From Sarcocystis neurona (lineage: Eukaryota; Apicomplexa; Conoidasida; Eucoccidiorida; Sarcocystidae): a stretch of 64,000 bases of DNA. This document shows, piece by piece, positions 1-14,400 of the stretch. The stretch lies in the NCBI GenBank assembly GCA_000727475.1, contig KL647306.1, positions 2,091,642 through 2,155,641 of the forward strand, given 5' to 3'. A program made the position numbers and the translations under genes. The first letter of the stretch is position 1. Every line of letters starts with the position of its first letter. The notes beneath the pieces were generated by a model that made no database searches, was not told the origin of the DNA, and saw nothing but the letters and a program-made list of their open reading frames with translations.

Positions 1-2313
1 TGCATTTGCTGCTCTGCTGCGACGTCCCCGGGAAGCGTCTTCCCCACAATTGGTGGCCCCCCCCGTCGGTGGGTCTCTTCCTCTGCACTTATGTCCGTAT
101 ATACGCGTGCATGCAGGGACGCCGGTGTATATACGTGTGCACTGCACATGAGGCTCCGTCGAACTCCCCGTCTCCGTCTCCATGCCCGGAGACACGCGCA
201 GGAGGACTGCATGCAAAGAGATGCGTCGATGCATGCAGATTTATGACACACCCACAATCGGCACTTCCCCACCTTTTTCTGTACCTCGTCTATCCTCCTG
301 TCTATATATGCATGCAGCTATATATACACATATTCCGGTGCATATACATGTATACATCAATGTCTACATATATCAGTGTATCTACCCATCTATATCTCTC
401 TCTATACACATATATGTAGGTGTGTATATATTTGAGGATATACGTCCATACATACATATATATATATATATGTACAGGTATCAGTCTATATACTTGTATA
501 TGTTGTGGTGTATATACATGTAGACATGTATATATATTAATGTATCTATGTCTATCTTGTCTATCTGTAGACATACACATACATATATGTATATCAGTGT
601 ATCTCTCTCTACGCGTATGTATATGTATTTCAGGCCATACATGCATGCATGCATATATATATGTACATTTCTCCATATGTGTGTATATATATATGAAAGT
701 GTATATATAGACGGGCGTATGTGAGGCAGAGGACGTGGCGTGGCGGGATGCGGAGGAGTTTTGGGCGCGTGGGCTGCTCGTCTTCGAAGTCTGCTGCTGC
801 TGCCGCCCCGTAACTTCTCTGCGTCACTCGGAGGCGGGACCGGCAGCAGCCGTCGAAGGGAAGCCGAGCAAACCGAACTACTTCGTCTCTGCTGCTGCGT
901 CTCTCCGACACGTAGACATACCTCTGCATAGATACATATACACATATATATGAACATACATACACATACATACATATGTATGGACGTACATATATACATA
1001 TATATGGACATATCTATATATGTATGTATATATATATGAACACGTATATATACATATATTGTATGTCGAAGTTCATGTTGCTGCATTGCAAGTGAGTGGA
1101 AAACAGAGCACATATCAAAGTGTAGGTGGGGAGACTAGGAGGGGCCACAAAGAGAAGAAACCCAACGACTTTCCTGCCATTTGCCCTGCACTTCTTCTAC
1201 ACGCAGACATTTATATGAATATACATCGAGTCGCAGTAGAGGAGAACAACACAACGACAGCAGGCACTGACACATACATATATATATATATATGTGTGTC
1301 GAAGAGTCTGTGTGGCTACGTTGCCAGGGGCGTGTATATATATGATTTGCTGGTAGATATACGTAGACGTTGCAGCCTCTGTGTGTGTGTCTAGGAGTGG
1401 CAGCGACGTGTTGCTGCTGCTGCTGCTGCTTCTGGGTGGCAGGGGTCGCCGCGCAGTGTTCATACACCGGCACGGTAGAAGTCCCTCGCACTGCAGTGTA
1501 CAGACAGCGGAGTTGTTTTTTCGAAAGGCCGGCGGGGAGAAGACAGCGGGTTGACAACTGAAATGAAGAGGAGGGCGAGGAGACGGACGAAGAAGAGACG
1601 GAGACGGAGACACCGGAAGAGGGGGCCCCCCCAAAAGCGCCCCACCCGCACATGGGGACGGGGGGGCCGAGGGGGACGGCGAGACGCGGCAGTCGGAAGA
1701 GCAGCGCATGCAGAGAGGCCTTCCAGAAATCTGCAGCCGCTGCGCAGAGCTGCCCCATCTTGCCCCACGCGTGTATATATTTGTGCGCATGCATGCATGC
1801 ATGCATCCCACGCACAGAGGAGTGCCCCGATGCGTGCGTGCGTGTAGAGTCACAGGCAGGCATGCATATTATGTGGGGGTGGGGACGTGCAGCAAACTCC
1901 TCGGTCGCATACATGTCTTCGCCAGGAGAACCTCTATATGTGTGCATGCGTTTATCTATGTACCACGTAGAAGTCTGTATACGTGTATATGTGTGTGGAG
2001 GCAACGCGCAGCTGTCCATAGGTAAATGTGTACATGTCCATGGCAACGTAGTAGCAGTGTGCATGTGCGTACATATGTATGTCTCGTGAAGACGTATAGA
2101 GGTGTGTACACATATACACACACATATATATGTATGTATACATAGGGGGATACATGGAGAAAGAGACAGGTACAGACGTGTAGAGAAGCAGTGTGCATGC
2201 ACCACACATGCTGCCAGGAAGCGTGAGCAGGACACAGCCTACTCCAGTTTGTCCACATACACACACATGGGTGCACGTGTATGGGGGGGTATTTGTTTGT
2301 GTGCTGGTTGCAG
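1..2313. other. Repeat-rich stretch with no gene resolved
   Basis: This stretch is dominated by TATATG/TGTATA microsatellites (about 280-720 and 930-1060), TGCATGCA runs (about 1785-1806) and a short CTG run near 1410. It precedes the first recognised VAC14 exon. The VAC14 N-terminal HEAT repeats (about 90 residues) should be encoded upstream, but no convincing match was found in any frame here. A Glu/Thr-rich open frame near 1560-1770 and the GC-rich block at 735-930 could be coding, but nothing conserved supports them. Confidence 0.6.
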
Positions 2314-2409
2314 CAGCAGCACATTCGCCGGTTTCTTCCTCTGCTGCTGCCGCCGTTGCTACGGACGCTTTCGGATCCTGAGCCCCGGGTGCGGTACTAC
2401 GCATGCGAG
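2314..2409 (+). CDS. VAC14: VAC14 exon 1 in window (HEAT repeat)
   Basis: It encodes HIRRFLPLLLPPLLRTL followed by SDPEPRVRYYACE, matching the human YLKELIEPVL and RLRYYACE segment. The acceptor is the TTGCAG before 2314; CAG repeats make 2317 or 2320 equally possible. The donor is GAG|GTAGGC. It ends in phase 0. Confidence 0.88.
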
Positions 2410-5400
2410 GTAGGCTGCCCAGCACTCGCGTATAAGGAATAGCCATCCGTGGATGGAGGATGTCCCTTTTTGGTCTCCTTTTCCCCGACGTGTATATATG
2501 TGCGGACTTCCGTTTGCTGCTGCTCTCTCTCTATATATGCATGTACATACTCGAATTCGAGTAGAGACGTGAGTATGAAGACGTGTGTGGGCAGCGATAG
2601 ACTCCCCCTGTATATTATGTATATGTGCGCCTTTCCATGCATGCGTATACGACATATATATATGTGTGTGAACCTCGTATCGTATGTGTGCTTCTGCGCA
2701 GAGAAGTATGTGTAAGTAGGTAGACGCATGCAGCCAACTTCGCACGTGTGTGTGGATGTCTGCATCTCTTCTCCCCACGTGAACTCCGCCGCGCCTCTCT
2801 TTCTGCAGTCGTCGTCCTTCACGAGGCCCTCACACCGGAGCACATATACTCTGTATCCATACATATATACATATATATATGTATATATACATATACTCTC
2901 TATCCATACATATATATATGTGTATGTAAAGCCCTCACACCGGAGCACATATACTCTCTATCCATATATATAGATATATATGTGTGTAAGGCCCTTACAC
3001 CGGAGCACATATACTCTGTATCCATACATATATATATGTGTGTGTATACGTCCTTCTGCTGTTGAGGAATGTCGACTCGTTCAACTGCTGCTGTGCTGCC
3101 TTGGAGAAAATGACGCATGCGCTCACTGTTGCGAGACAACAAAAAAGAGACACAAACAGATAGACGGAAACACCGAGGCGGAGACGGCGCATGCGCATGC
3201 AGACGTCTCGTGCATTCCGCTCCTCGGTGCTCCTTTACCCGCGCTTTCTACATCCACAGAAGTTGATCTTCCTGTATACCTGGACAAAACTACACGTATG
3301 CATGCATGCATGTATGTGTGTTATGTATGTATGTATGTTATGTATGTATGTATGTACATATGTTATGTATGTATGTATATATATACACATATACGTAGAG
3401 AGAGCAGTCCACCCGTATTTGTGTGTGTATGTATGTATACAGTTATATACAGAGAGAGCAGCAGTGTACCTATATGTGTATGTATAGGCATAGATAGAGA
3501 AAGCAGCAGTACATACGTATATACATACACGTGTATATAGACATATACATAGACAGGGATAGAGAGACAGCAGTCCACCCGTATTTGTGTGCGTATCTAT
3601 ATATATATGTATATCTAGAGAGAGAGAGAGCGCAGCACCATTCACGCATATATGCATGGAGATAAGAAGAGCAGGACACCCCTCTCTGCATGCATGGATA
3701 GATAGGAAGCGGAACTCTGTGAATATTCGTTTGTGCGTCAGTGGGTGGGGCTGTGGAGCTTTCTGTGGCCTTCGCATTCCTGGCCGAAGAGAAACTCTCC
3801 CCCTGTCATCCCTGTAGACAGCCATCTGCATGCACGTGTATATAAGTGACGTCTTTGACGACCCGCTTTCGTACGTCGCTGTCTTCGGCTACCGCGGTGC
3901 ATGCGACGAATGCCGGAGGATGACTGCGCACGGCACTGGACAGGAAGAGGGGCCCTTCTGCATGTATTTGTGTCTTCCTTTTCATATTCTCACATATTCG
4001 TGTCTCTCGCTGGCTGCCTCGGCATTACTTCTCCACGGTAGTCTTCGCTCATTTGCGTCTACGCGCATCCCGTCGCGCATGCATGTGGACGTGCATATTT
4101 GTGGCGGAAGACGACCACAGAAGGACGTGTTGCTGCCAAGCGGGACGAAGAGGGGCCGGTGACGGCGAGACTGCTGCGGTCTTCCGTGGTGTGTGCCTTC
4201 GCTGCCTTCCTGGCTGCTGCCATGAACGTGCCGGTGACGAACGGCAGCAGTTTCCACGTGCAGCACACGCGGCAGGCACATTTGCTGCCCTTCCGCTAGC
4301 AACACGTGAACGTGTCTGTGCAGGACAAGGTGGCCCGGACGTGCCCGTCGCTGGGGTCTCCTGCCGCCTGCCGCATGCAGCAGCAGCTTTTCTCGCGTTG
4401 TCGTGGCTGCGTTTCCTCTCGCAGCGGCTCCGTTGCTGCCTTCGGGGAAACCTCCCCTCGCCTTCCTCACCACGTGGGCACTTCTTCTGCTTTTTCTGCC
4501 GAGTTGCTGCTGCGTAGAGGATATGTGCAAGTGACTTTCTGGTGCGTCGGCATGCGCGTGTCTACACTTCCCGTCGCTTCTCTGCGCTGCTGCGGTCGTG
4601 CAGACATGTCTCGGTGTCTCGTCTCCTGCACAGGACGCCCTTCTTCTCCGGTGTTGACTTGCGCTGCAGAGTTTCTCTGTCTCTGTGTGACTTGTGGCCT
4701 GGGACGCATTCATTGCCAATATAGACACATATACATGTATGTACATGCATATCTGCATATGTATAGATGTGCGTGTATATAGATGTGTGCGTGTGGACGT
4801 GGCATCGCGGAATTGCTTCTTGGTTGCTGCTCGGTCTTCTGCTCGTGCTACGTCCTCTCCCGTGAATCGGGTGGGATGCATGCACTCGAGTTTGCCAAGA
4901 AATCGAAGCACCTCGTGAGGTGGAAGCCTCCTTTCTGCGCGTCGTCGATCACACATCGCACATCGGGTTGGAGGAACGGGCAGGGCACTTCCCCTTCGTT
5001 GCCGTTTCGTTTAATTTGCCAGTGACGGTGCATGCGGCGACCTGTCTCTGACGTGGGGCTGGGACTCTCTGCGGGGCTCCTCCCGTTGGAGTGTACGTAC
5101 ACCGCGTGGTTTCCACTCCTGGGTTGTGTCTGTACACGCTTCTTGGCGACGACGCGCGTCTCCTCCACGTCTTCCCCGTCGCTTCTTCGTGAGCAGCAGG
5201 TGGACGCCTTCCGCCCACGGAGAATTTGTCCGGTTACATGAGAAACTGCCCAGCGTCTGCGGCCGACAGCAGGCCGGTCCTCTTCCCTCTATTCACCTCA
5301 GCCAGACACCTTCCATCTTTTGCGCTGCTGCGGTGGGGGACGGACGAATTGCCGGTGACGGGCGGGCCGACACAGGGCTGCTGTCGGACAAGTATGCTGC

Positions 5401-8400
5401 TGCAACTTCCCATGAAGACGCGACTGTTTCTTGCACTGCGGGTCTCCGCAGGTGGCTGTTTTTCGAGTGGAAGAGCTCCCCTCTTTTTCGTCCTTCGTGC
5501 GGTGTACGTACACCCCGTCCGGACGGCCTGCAGCACATCTGCTGCACACCAGCCTCAGCTGCACCGCTGTGTGACACCCACAAAAAGATGGACGCCGATG
5601 TCCAGGTGTACGTACACACCGCAGTGGACCGCTTGCCTTCTGTTCCGGACATCACGGACACCCGACTTGCTCGCTGCGTGCTCGCCTTCCGGTGTCTGTA
5701 CACCCGAGTATCTGCGTTCCCTCTCACTGTTTCGGCCGTCACTGCCGTGTGTTCTGTGCAACTTTTTTGTGCGCCACGACCGTGTCGCAGCTCGTCTGTC
5801 GCGCGACGCTCGTCCTTCCGGTGTCTGTACACCCCACACGCGCCGCAGTGTCACCGCCTCTGAGCCGCACGCGTGTCTCGTGTGACCTCTGCGTCTCTCC
5901 GATATGCGTCGGGTGTGGGGCGTCTCCTCCTGTCTCAGGCGCTATACAACGTACTTAAAGTAGCGCGAGAAAGTTGTCTGCCTCATTTGAGGGAAACCTT
6001 TGACGGAGTCTGCAAGGTAAGAAGAGCTGTATTTCCTCGTATACCTCTTGCCGTATATATATATATATGTGTATGTTCTGTGGATACGCACCTACAGACG
6101 TCTGCAAGCCACGCGCAGGATCTCCTTGTATACGTCTGTCCTCCTCAATCTCTATATATAAAGGTGTGTGGGTGAAAGTAGGCATATTTTATAGGTGTAC
6201 GCATATCCACATGCTGGTCTCTCATGTGTTCGTGTCGGTGTATGTACAGATGTATGTGTGTGTCTACTTGTTTGCTTCGTTCACGCTGTGGACCGCTTCA
6301 TATTCCTTCGAATCTACGCAGGCGCGCCTAACCCTGCGCGCTCTGCTGCTCGATTTCGAACGTAACTCTTGTAGTCCTGCTGCTGAGGACACGGCGTCTA
6401 CGGGGCCGCAAGGCGACGCGCCGGGGCCTTCCGCAGCTGCTGCAGCGCTTGCTGTTACTGCTGCTGCATGCGTTATGTGTGGGTGCTGCACTGCTTCGAG
6501 ACACTGCAAGTCGCTGTGCGCACCTGCTGCGGGTCTGTTGCCGCGCTGCTGCTTCTCTCCTGCTGCCGACCACTTGCTGCTGCTGATCTGCTACTGCCCC
6601 GTTGCTGCTTTTCTCCTGCTGGTGGCCACTTGTTGCCGCTGATCTGCTGTCGGCGCGGGTCCGCTGCTGATCTGCTGCCCTGCTGCTGCATGTCTGCTGC
6701 TGTTGGCCTGCTCCCGTTGACACGCAGTGTCAGTCTTTCCTCTTTTTTTCTCGGGGACTGCTGCTGCTGCTGTCGCTGCACTCCCACGCGCAGTCGAGAC
6801 GATGTCGGGCGCGTTCGCATGCGCTGCTTCTCTCTTTTATCGTCCGCTCTCCTACACACGCGTGCTATGACAGGCCCTCGCCTGCTCTGCTACAACACAT
6901 CCGCACTCCTTTGTGTGTCGCTGAACTCCTACATATATATATATATATATATGAGTCTGTATCTGTTTGTAGGACGCCGGTGCTGCCATATGCTCCACAG
7001 GTGGAAGGTGCAGTTTTCCACCGGTGTGCGCTTGTGCCTGATGCGTGCTGCTCGTGTTGCTGCAGTACAGGAGTGCGGCATGACCCTTCTGCGACTTCGT
7101 CGGGCTTGCCGATTGGCTGCTGTTGCTGCTGCTGCTGTTGGAGAAGCGCCCCGTTGTTGCTGTCGGTTTTGCTGCTCAAAAACTGCTGTGCCAACTGCGA
7201 CCGGCGAAAGAAGCTCTCTGGTCTCTGTCCCCGTTTCTCGTCCTGCTGCTGCTGCGGCCCGTGCTGCTCCTGGGGTGCTGCTGCGCTTCCTGCCGCTGTC
7301 ACGCCTGCTGCTGGTGTCTTTTCCCTTCCCTCTCCGCTGCTGCTGCTGCTGCCGTTTCTTCGGTCCCCACTGCTGTTGCTGCCGGCAGCTGTCCAGCTGC
7401 TGCTGCCATTGCTGTTGGTGTATAAATCTGTGTGTGTGGGGCTGTTGCTGCGGAGACCGACGCTTCTGGGACCGCCACCACGCCGCTGCCCCCTGGCTCG
7501 TCCTGAACATTTGCTGCTCCACACCCCTGGCTCCCGTCCTCTGCTGCTGCTGCTTCTGCTGCTGCGCAGCTCTACGGGGACGTTGATATGGACGTGCGCA
7601 ACGGGGTCCTCTTTGTTGATCGGCTGCTGAAGGAAATTTTCGTCGGGGCTGTTGGGTGGACTGGAAAGGAGGATTTCCTCTTCCTTCTTGTCAAGCGCTG
7701 CTCCGTTAAAAATCCTTTCATCAAACAACTAGTGGTATGCATGCATCTATATATATATATGTGTAGCGTAATGGTTGTCTAGATATATTGTAGACGATAC
7801 ACGTATACGTACGTATGTATGTATACATACAAGAAATCAATGGGCTACAAATATCTCGATAGAAAAGGACATATGTACAAGTATATGTGTGTAGAACCTC
7901 CTCACACGCATGCATCTTCCTGTATGAATACAAGCATAGATGTATATATATGTGTAGGTGTAGAGGGTCTCCACGTATTCGCATCTTCGTATATACATAC
8001 ATATGTATGTTAAGAGCCTCCGCAAATATATGTTTCTTCCTATATATCCATATATGTGTTTGTAGAGCTTCCTCACATATATGCATATATATGAGTACGT
8101 CGTGAGACTGTCGTCTTCTCCATATGTACGGCTGTTTACCTCCGTATCAATACGTACACATATATATATGTATATATATATGTATCTATATATATGTATG
8201 TATGTAGGTACGCATATTTGTGGCGCGTGACTTCCCTCTTGAAGTCTGTTCCTCACGCATGTATACAATGCATGCGCACACGTACGTCGCTGTTCATATA
8301 GATACGTGTATATAAGCAGGTCCATATACGGAGAGGGAGAGGTGTGTATGGACGAAGATGGGGTTATTGTCGTCCCGTTGTGCGCGGTGGCCATCTCAGT

Positions 8401-11400
8401 CCTCTGCAGGAGGCTGCGCATGCACGTCAATTTCCTTCTCCGGTGCGCATGCGTTCGGCGCGAGGATGTTGCATGCGGCTCTATTTGACAGGAAAGGACT
8501 TTTTGCTGTTGCGGCCATCGAAGCAGACGGCCCCTGTTGGCCCCCATAACAGAGGCCCACATTTTCTCCTTCGGGAGCCCTCCCGCACGGCTTCTGTTGA
8601 CTCTGCTTTTGGCTGCCCCGGTCTCTGCATGCAGTCAGCTGCATGCGCGAGACACCTGGCCAGCGTCCCACCCGACACACCACCCTCACCAGCGCCTCCG
8701 CGCATCACCCCACACACACGTACCTCACCGCCGTATTAATATCCGTCGGAAGAAAATAGGAAGGCTTTTTACGAAGAGAAGCAATGGACCTTCTTCTACG
8801 CGTGTGTATATGCGAAGGGAGACGGAGGCGTATTGTGTGGCATATATGTGAAGAGACGCGGAAGACTCGTACATATGGGAAGATATACATGCACGAGCAG
8901 AGAAACAGAAAACTCTTCTATACGTTATGAACAGCAACAGAAGACACTCATATATATCTGTGTATATGGAAAGGAACAGAAGACCCATATATACACATAC
9001 ATATACGTGTGGAGAGGAGCAGAAGCCTCTTTTGTGGAGAACAGCAGGAGACTCTTTTTTTGTGTGTATATAGCGTACCAGAAGAGAAGGAGAAGATTTT
9101 CCTGCCAGCGGGACATTCCTTTGATAGTTGAAAGTACAAGCGGGAAGTATACGTCCATTCCTGGGGGGATGGGGACACACACACACACACGTGCATGCAC
9201 CCACACACATGCATGCACCCACGCCACCAGCAGACGCAGAGATCGCGTCTCCATCTTCCTGGCGGCGTACCCCAACATGCGGCAGAAGAAGAAGAGGCGA
9301 AGAAGTGCGCAGGCCCTCGTCGGGGCAGCCTCGCGACGCAGAGATTTGCTGCCTCACCTGCCACGTCCTCCGCGGCCTCTCACTCATTTCGCTGCTGTCG
9401 CTGCTGCTGCTCTTCTCTCTCTTGTCAGCAAGTCCCCAGCAGTTCGACGCATGCGCACGCACACATATAACTACGTATGCAGAGAAACACAGACAGACAC
9501 GCATACATATATATATATACACATGAAGACTTACAAGGCACACCTATATATAGAGATAGATAGATACATATAGATGGATAGATAGATATAGGTGGATAGA
9601 TATACAGACATACAAAGACCTAGAAGGCACATACATATGTAGGTAGAGAGAATCGCACACAAACATACATACGTACATACACACGTACACATACACACAT
9701 ACATAGATGTATATGGAGATGTAGAAGATGTAGGGGAAGACTGGTGTGCATGCGTGGGCATGTTGGAGGGGATACGTTCGTGCATTGTTGGGGAACATGT
9801 GGATATAAAAAGGGAGGTTCGTTAATTGCAGCAGCCTGTGTATATACGACTGACATGCCGCTGCTGCTGCTGTTATCTTCTCCTGCGTGGCCAGTGCCAC
9901 ACAAATGTGTATGTGTGTGCCGGGGTGTTGCCGTCATGCGGACCCGCAGAAAAGACGCGGGGTCACGACTGTCGCTTCATTTCTTCCTTAAACATCTCCC
10001 CTGGCATGCACAGATCTCCTCGCAGTTGCTGCTCCTGATGTTGCTGCTCCTGATGCTGCTGCTCCTGATGCTGCTGCTCCTGATGCTGCTGCTGCTGTTG
10101 CGGTTGCTGCTGCTGCTGCGGTTGCTGTTTGTTCGTTCTGCTGCACGCAGCTGTCGTGGTTGACGCTCCTGGACTCTGTACCCGGTAAGCGAAGCCAAGC
10201 GACCGTGTTCTCTTTCTGCTGCTTTCCTTCCTGCTTTTCCATCTCTCAGTAGTCTCCTTCCGCATGCACAGGACGGCGCGCGCGCGTGGGGATCCATACG
10301 TACATGCAGCTCTTTCTTCGACCCTCCCCTCTCCACACATTCGTATATATATATATGTACGCATATCTATATATATATATGTATGTACCCACGTCTATCT
10401 ATCTATATATATGTGTGTACACATATCTCTCTCTATATATACTCATATCTGTCTATCTCTCTCTCTATGTATATGTATATATATGTTTGTGTGTGCACGT
10501 ATCTATACGGTAGGACACATAGGGTGGTCTGTATTGTATATGCATGCGTAAGACTTTGAGGAAGTATATATGTGTAAATGTGTATAGATATGTGTGTGTG
10601 TCTTCTTCACGTCTATATATATGTGAGTGTATTTGCTGCTGCCTGTATATGGACACACGCATCCACACATGTGTGGGTTCGTATGGATGTTGGCTGCGTC
10701 TCCTCCCCTCTCCGCGTACGCAGACGGGCAGCGGGGGCAGCACTTCTCTTTTAGCTGGGCTTCCGCATGCATCTGTGGTGGGGCTGCGTCGACGGGGAGG
10801 GGGCCCTTTTCGCATGCTTGTCCTTCTTTTCCTGCGGAGACTGAGCGCTTCCGCATGCACCGGCGGGTTGGGTCTTGGAGAGGACCTCTTCGTGCATGCG
10901 TGTCCTTCTCTTCTTCCTGCGAAGCTGACAAGGGGGGGGATGTGTGGGGCGCATCACGAGTACGTCGTGGCCGTCTCGACGAGGGGCAGGGACGGTTTGT
11001 CTGCAGCAGCAGGAGCAGCAGCTCTCTGAGCGACTGATCTTGCTGCTTCTGCTGCTGGGCTGCTGCTTCTGCTGCTGTGCGCTGCTGCAGACGTCAACCT
11101 GCTGCAGTATTTACACCTATTTCTGGAGAGTCTTTTTCAAATGCTCGGCGATAGCAACAGGTTGGCGCAGAGAAGCCCCTTCGACGGATGCGTCGAGAGA
11201 GAAGAAGCAGCAGCACCGGCAAAATCTCAGCAGCAGCCGCTCGCAGCAGGCAGACAGAGAGAGAGACACAGAGAGCCGGAGCAGCTACAGCGCGAGCGGC
11301 ACGCCAGAAGCGTCGCTGCGCAGCATAGCAACAGCAGCAACGCAGCAGCAGGAGGAGCAGCAGATACAGCAGCAGCAGGAGGAACACCAGCGGCAACAGC

Positions 11401-14400
11401 AGGAGCAGCAGCAACAGCAGGAGCAGCAGCAGCAGGAACAGCAGCAGCAGCAGCAGGAACAGCAGCAGCAGCAGCCGCAGGAACGCAAGAGCGGGAGGTA
11501 GCAGCATGACCAGCAGCAGCACCAGCAGCAAGACCGCCCCTCCCGCAGGTGGGAACGCCAACAACAGCGTCAGTTTGTCGGGAGGAAGAAGTATAGGAGC
11601 AGCAACTTGCAGCACTGCTCTGGCTACAGGCCGACGCCCACCAGAGAACAGAACGCAGCAGGGCTCCCTCTCTGCAAGAAGCAGTCACATCGCTTGCGCG
11701 TCGTCCCACACACCACTCGCAAGTGTTTAACGTGTCAAAAATAATTTATGTAGAGAGCCAGTGCGTTATAATTGCATGCGGGAGGAACAATTGCTGCCCC
11801 CTAGCATCCGTCACTTCGCGTTGCTTCCGCACCGACCTCTCTCCCTGTTGCTCTGCTGCTGCTGCTCTTGCTCTGCTGCTCTTGCTCTGCTGCTCCTGTT
11901 GCGGCTGTGCGGCTTGCGCTTTCGTAGGCTTCCACCTCGGCGCTGCCTGGGTATGTACATGCCCCGACCGCAACGTGTATATGCGTCGCAGCATACGACA
12001 GCGGCGATCTCTCTGCGCATGCGTGTATATCTAGTGCGACTTACTGCTGCTGTTCTGCCGTCTTTCACTTCCCCAGGGATATCAGGCATGCGGCAGATAC
12101 GTGTGTCAGCAACTTGCTTGAGGCCCTACGCGTCAACCCTTCTACAAGTACGTGCCCACCTCTTCCCCCCACCGTTGCTGCGGCACGTTTGGTGGCTGAG
12201 GCGCTGCTAGGCTCTTCTGCTGCTGCTGCTGTTGCTGCTGCTGCTTCGACGAACTCTGCTCGCTGCGCCTGCTCATCGTGTGCCACGACTCCCACCCCAT
12301 CCCACAGTGCTCCGATTGTCTTCTCCCCTTTCCTCTTCTGCTGCTGCTGCGGCACACTACTGCTGCCGCTGCGCTTCTGCAGTTCAATTCCTCCTTCTCT
12401 GCCTGCTGGCTGCGGCCGGTGACTGACTTTCGACACTTCCTGCGGTCGCTTCTTGGTCGAATGCTGCTCCTGCTGCTGCTTCGGCTTCGGCTGCTGCTAC
12501 TGCCTCTGCTGCTGCTGCTTCTGCCGCTGCTTTAGTTGGTGCTGATACCCATGCATCTGCTGCTGTTGCTTCTGCTGCTGCTGTTGCTGCTGCCGTTGTT
12601 GGTGTTTCTCCTGTTGAACAGCTGACGCAGAAAAGTTCGCCTCGGTAGTTCCTGTTATTCTTCGGAGCCTGTCCGCGCAGGACTCCTTCGCGCGCCTGAC
12701 GGCACTCGTGTGGCTCCACGAGGTGCTGCTGCTGGCGTTGCAGCCGCTGCAGCAGCCCCGGCCATACGACCATCACCTGCCGCAGCAGCAACGCCAGCAG
12801 CAGCAGCAGGCGAAACGGCAGCAGCAGCGCAGGTATTCATTGACAGCGTTTGAGCAACATTCGCGTGAGGTCGCCGGCGATGGGGAGGTTTGTTCTGCAG
12901 CAGCAGGCAACCCTCGGCTGTGCTCGAGTTCCCGCGAGACAGAGGAGCAGCAGGAGCAGCAGCAGAGTAACGAGGGGGGGACGGAAGGACCGAAGCGAAC
13001 CGCGGGAGACGATGTGGACCAAGATGACGAGGACGGGACACCGCTGACGGAAGAGAAGGAAGAAGTGCTGTGGGGTGGGCCAGCAGAAGCAGCAGCAGCG
13101 GAAGACTTTCGGCGGAGAGAGCGATGGCAGCTGCAGCTAAGGAAGCAGCTTCAAGTAAGACACCGCCGCAGAGGCGCAACAGCAGCAGTCTCGCTAGCAG
13201 CGCGGAGGCTACGGAGCCCAGTTGCTGCTGCATATACCAGTAAATTGATGAAAAGCATTTTGGCCTATGCGTTCTCTTGGCGGAAGCACGCATGTAAGGC
13301 GACGATAAATCTTCCTATTGCTGCTATCGGTCTCTCAAATACGCGCCGCCTTGCTGTCGCTCCGTGCGGCCCGCGTCAAGCGCTGCTCTCCCGTGCCGGA
13401 GCTTCGCTCTCCCGTCCTACTGCTGCTGCTGCTTCCCTTGCACTCCTGCTGCGGCTCCTCCTCCTGTGTCCGCCACGGGTGCTGCTGCAGTTGGCCGTAG
13501 CGCGCCTCTCCCGTGCTGCCCGCCTTCGTCGCCCCTCCTCTTCGCGCTTCTCCCCCTGCTGCTCTTCCGGACGATAAATGAGACGAAACACACACACTTC
13601 TCTTATCGATCGACATCTATACATATATATATATGTATAGAGAGAGAGAGAAAGTGAAAGAGATACACAAATATATATACATATATATATACATATATAT
13701 ATACATGCATACATATATATATATATATACGCAGCTGTACGCTCTGACGGAGAAGAGAGCCGCGTTTTTGCATGGGTCTGCGTGGGGGACAGCTTGCTGC
13801 TGCGGACGCGTGTGCCTTGATGTATATGTGCCTGTCTGCCCACGTTGACGCATGCACACGCGCACACATGCAAATGTATTTGCGTGGGTTTTGTACGGTG
13901 GTGCATGCGGGTTGGTCTCCGAAGACCGAAGGAGTTCTTCTTCTCCAGGGCCACCTGCGATATCTTCCGCTGCGTCTAGCCGGGAAGAGACGGACAGACA
14001 CAGGGAGACGGGGAGAGGGAAGGAAAAGAGAGACGGGCGCTGTTTTAAATGATGTACAATGTCCCTATCTGCATGCACATATCTCTATATAGAGAGACAG
14101 AGAGACCCCCTGTTCTATCCATATATATATATGTATCTGCATATATATGTGTATTGAGAGAGAGAGAGGGAGAGGTACATATTTGTCCAGATGGATGTAT
14201 ATGTGTGTGTGTGTTTCGATAGCGCCTTTGGACGTGAAAGTGTGGGGAAATGGGTGAAGAGAAACGGTTAGTGTACCGCATTCTTCTTCGAAGCACGTGG
14301 GGAGTGTGTTCTGCTGCTGATCAGCCGAAGCCGGGGATCTCCTTTCTGCTCTGCTGCTGTCTGATGCGCAGCCGCTGTTTCCGCAGGTCCTCAGCGGCGT

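Larger units (their letters stand above)
2410..5938 (+). other. VAC14 intron, 3.5 kb, repeat-bearing
   Basis: This intron holds a three-copy repeat (2823-3046), TGTATG runs (about 3296-3620) and a GC-rich half (4000-5900) with repeated GTGTACGTACAC palindromes. Long open frames on both strands at 3.9-5.9 kb show no conserved domain and were treated as chance. Confidence 0.75.

Noticed and set aside
1135..2235. 366-codon minus-strand frame
   Set aside because: It is composed largely of translated TATA/TGTG microsatellite (Tyr, Ile, Cys, His) and shows no conserved block.
3982..4956. 324-codon minus-strand frame
   Set aside because: It has no recognisable domain, crosses microsatellites, and lies in a VAC14 intron with equally long frames on the other strand.
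6322..6480. Plus-strand segment after CTACGCAG (ARLTLRALLLDFER) as a VAC14 exon
   Set aside because: The 6016 and 7570 exons join in phase with no missing VAC14 sequence, so this is intron or chance.
6865..7728. 287-codon minus-strand frame with Gln- and Ser-rich sequence
   Set aside because: Its best-looking part is antisense to the VAC14 exon at 7570-7734, which matches a known protein, and the rest is CTG repeat read backwards.
10025..10130. CRISPR-like regular repeats
   Set aside because: The units are contiguous 15-mers without spacers; they are triplet-derived tandem repeats.
11161..11509. Continuation of the 11091 exon through the CAG tract
   Set aside because: No donor in the phase required by the next VAC14 exon was found, whereas splicing at 11160 aligns perfectly.
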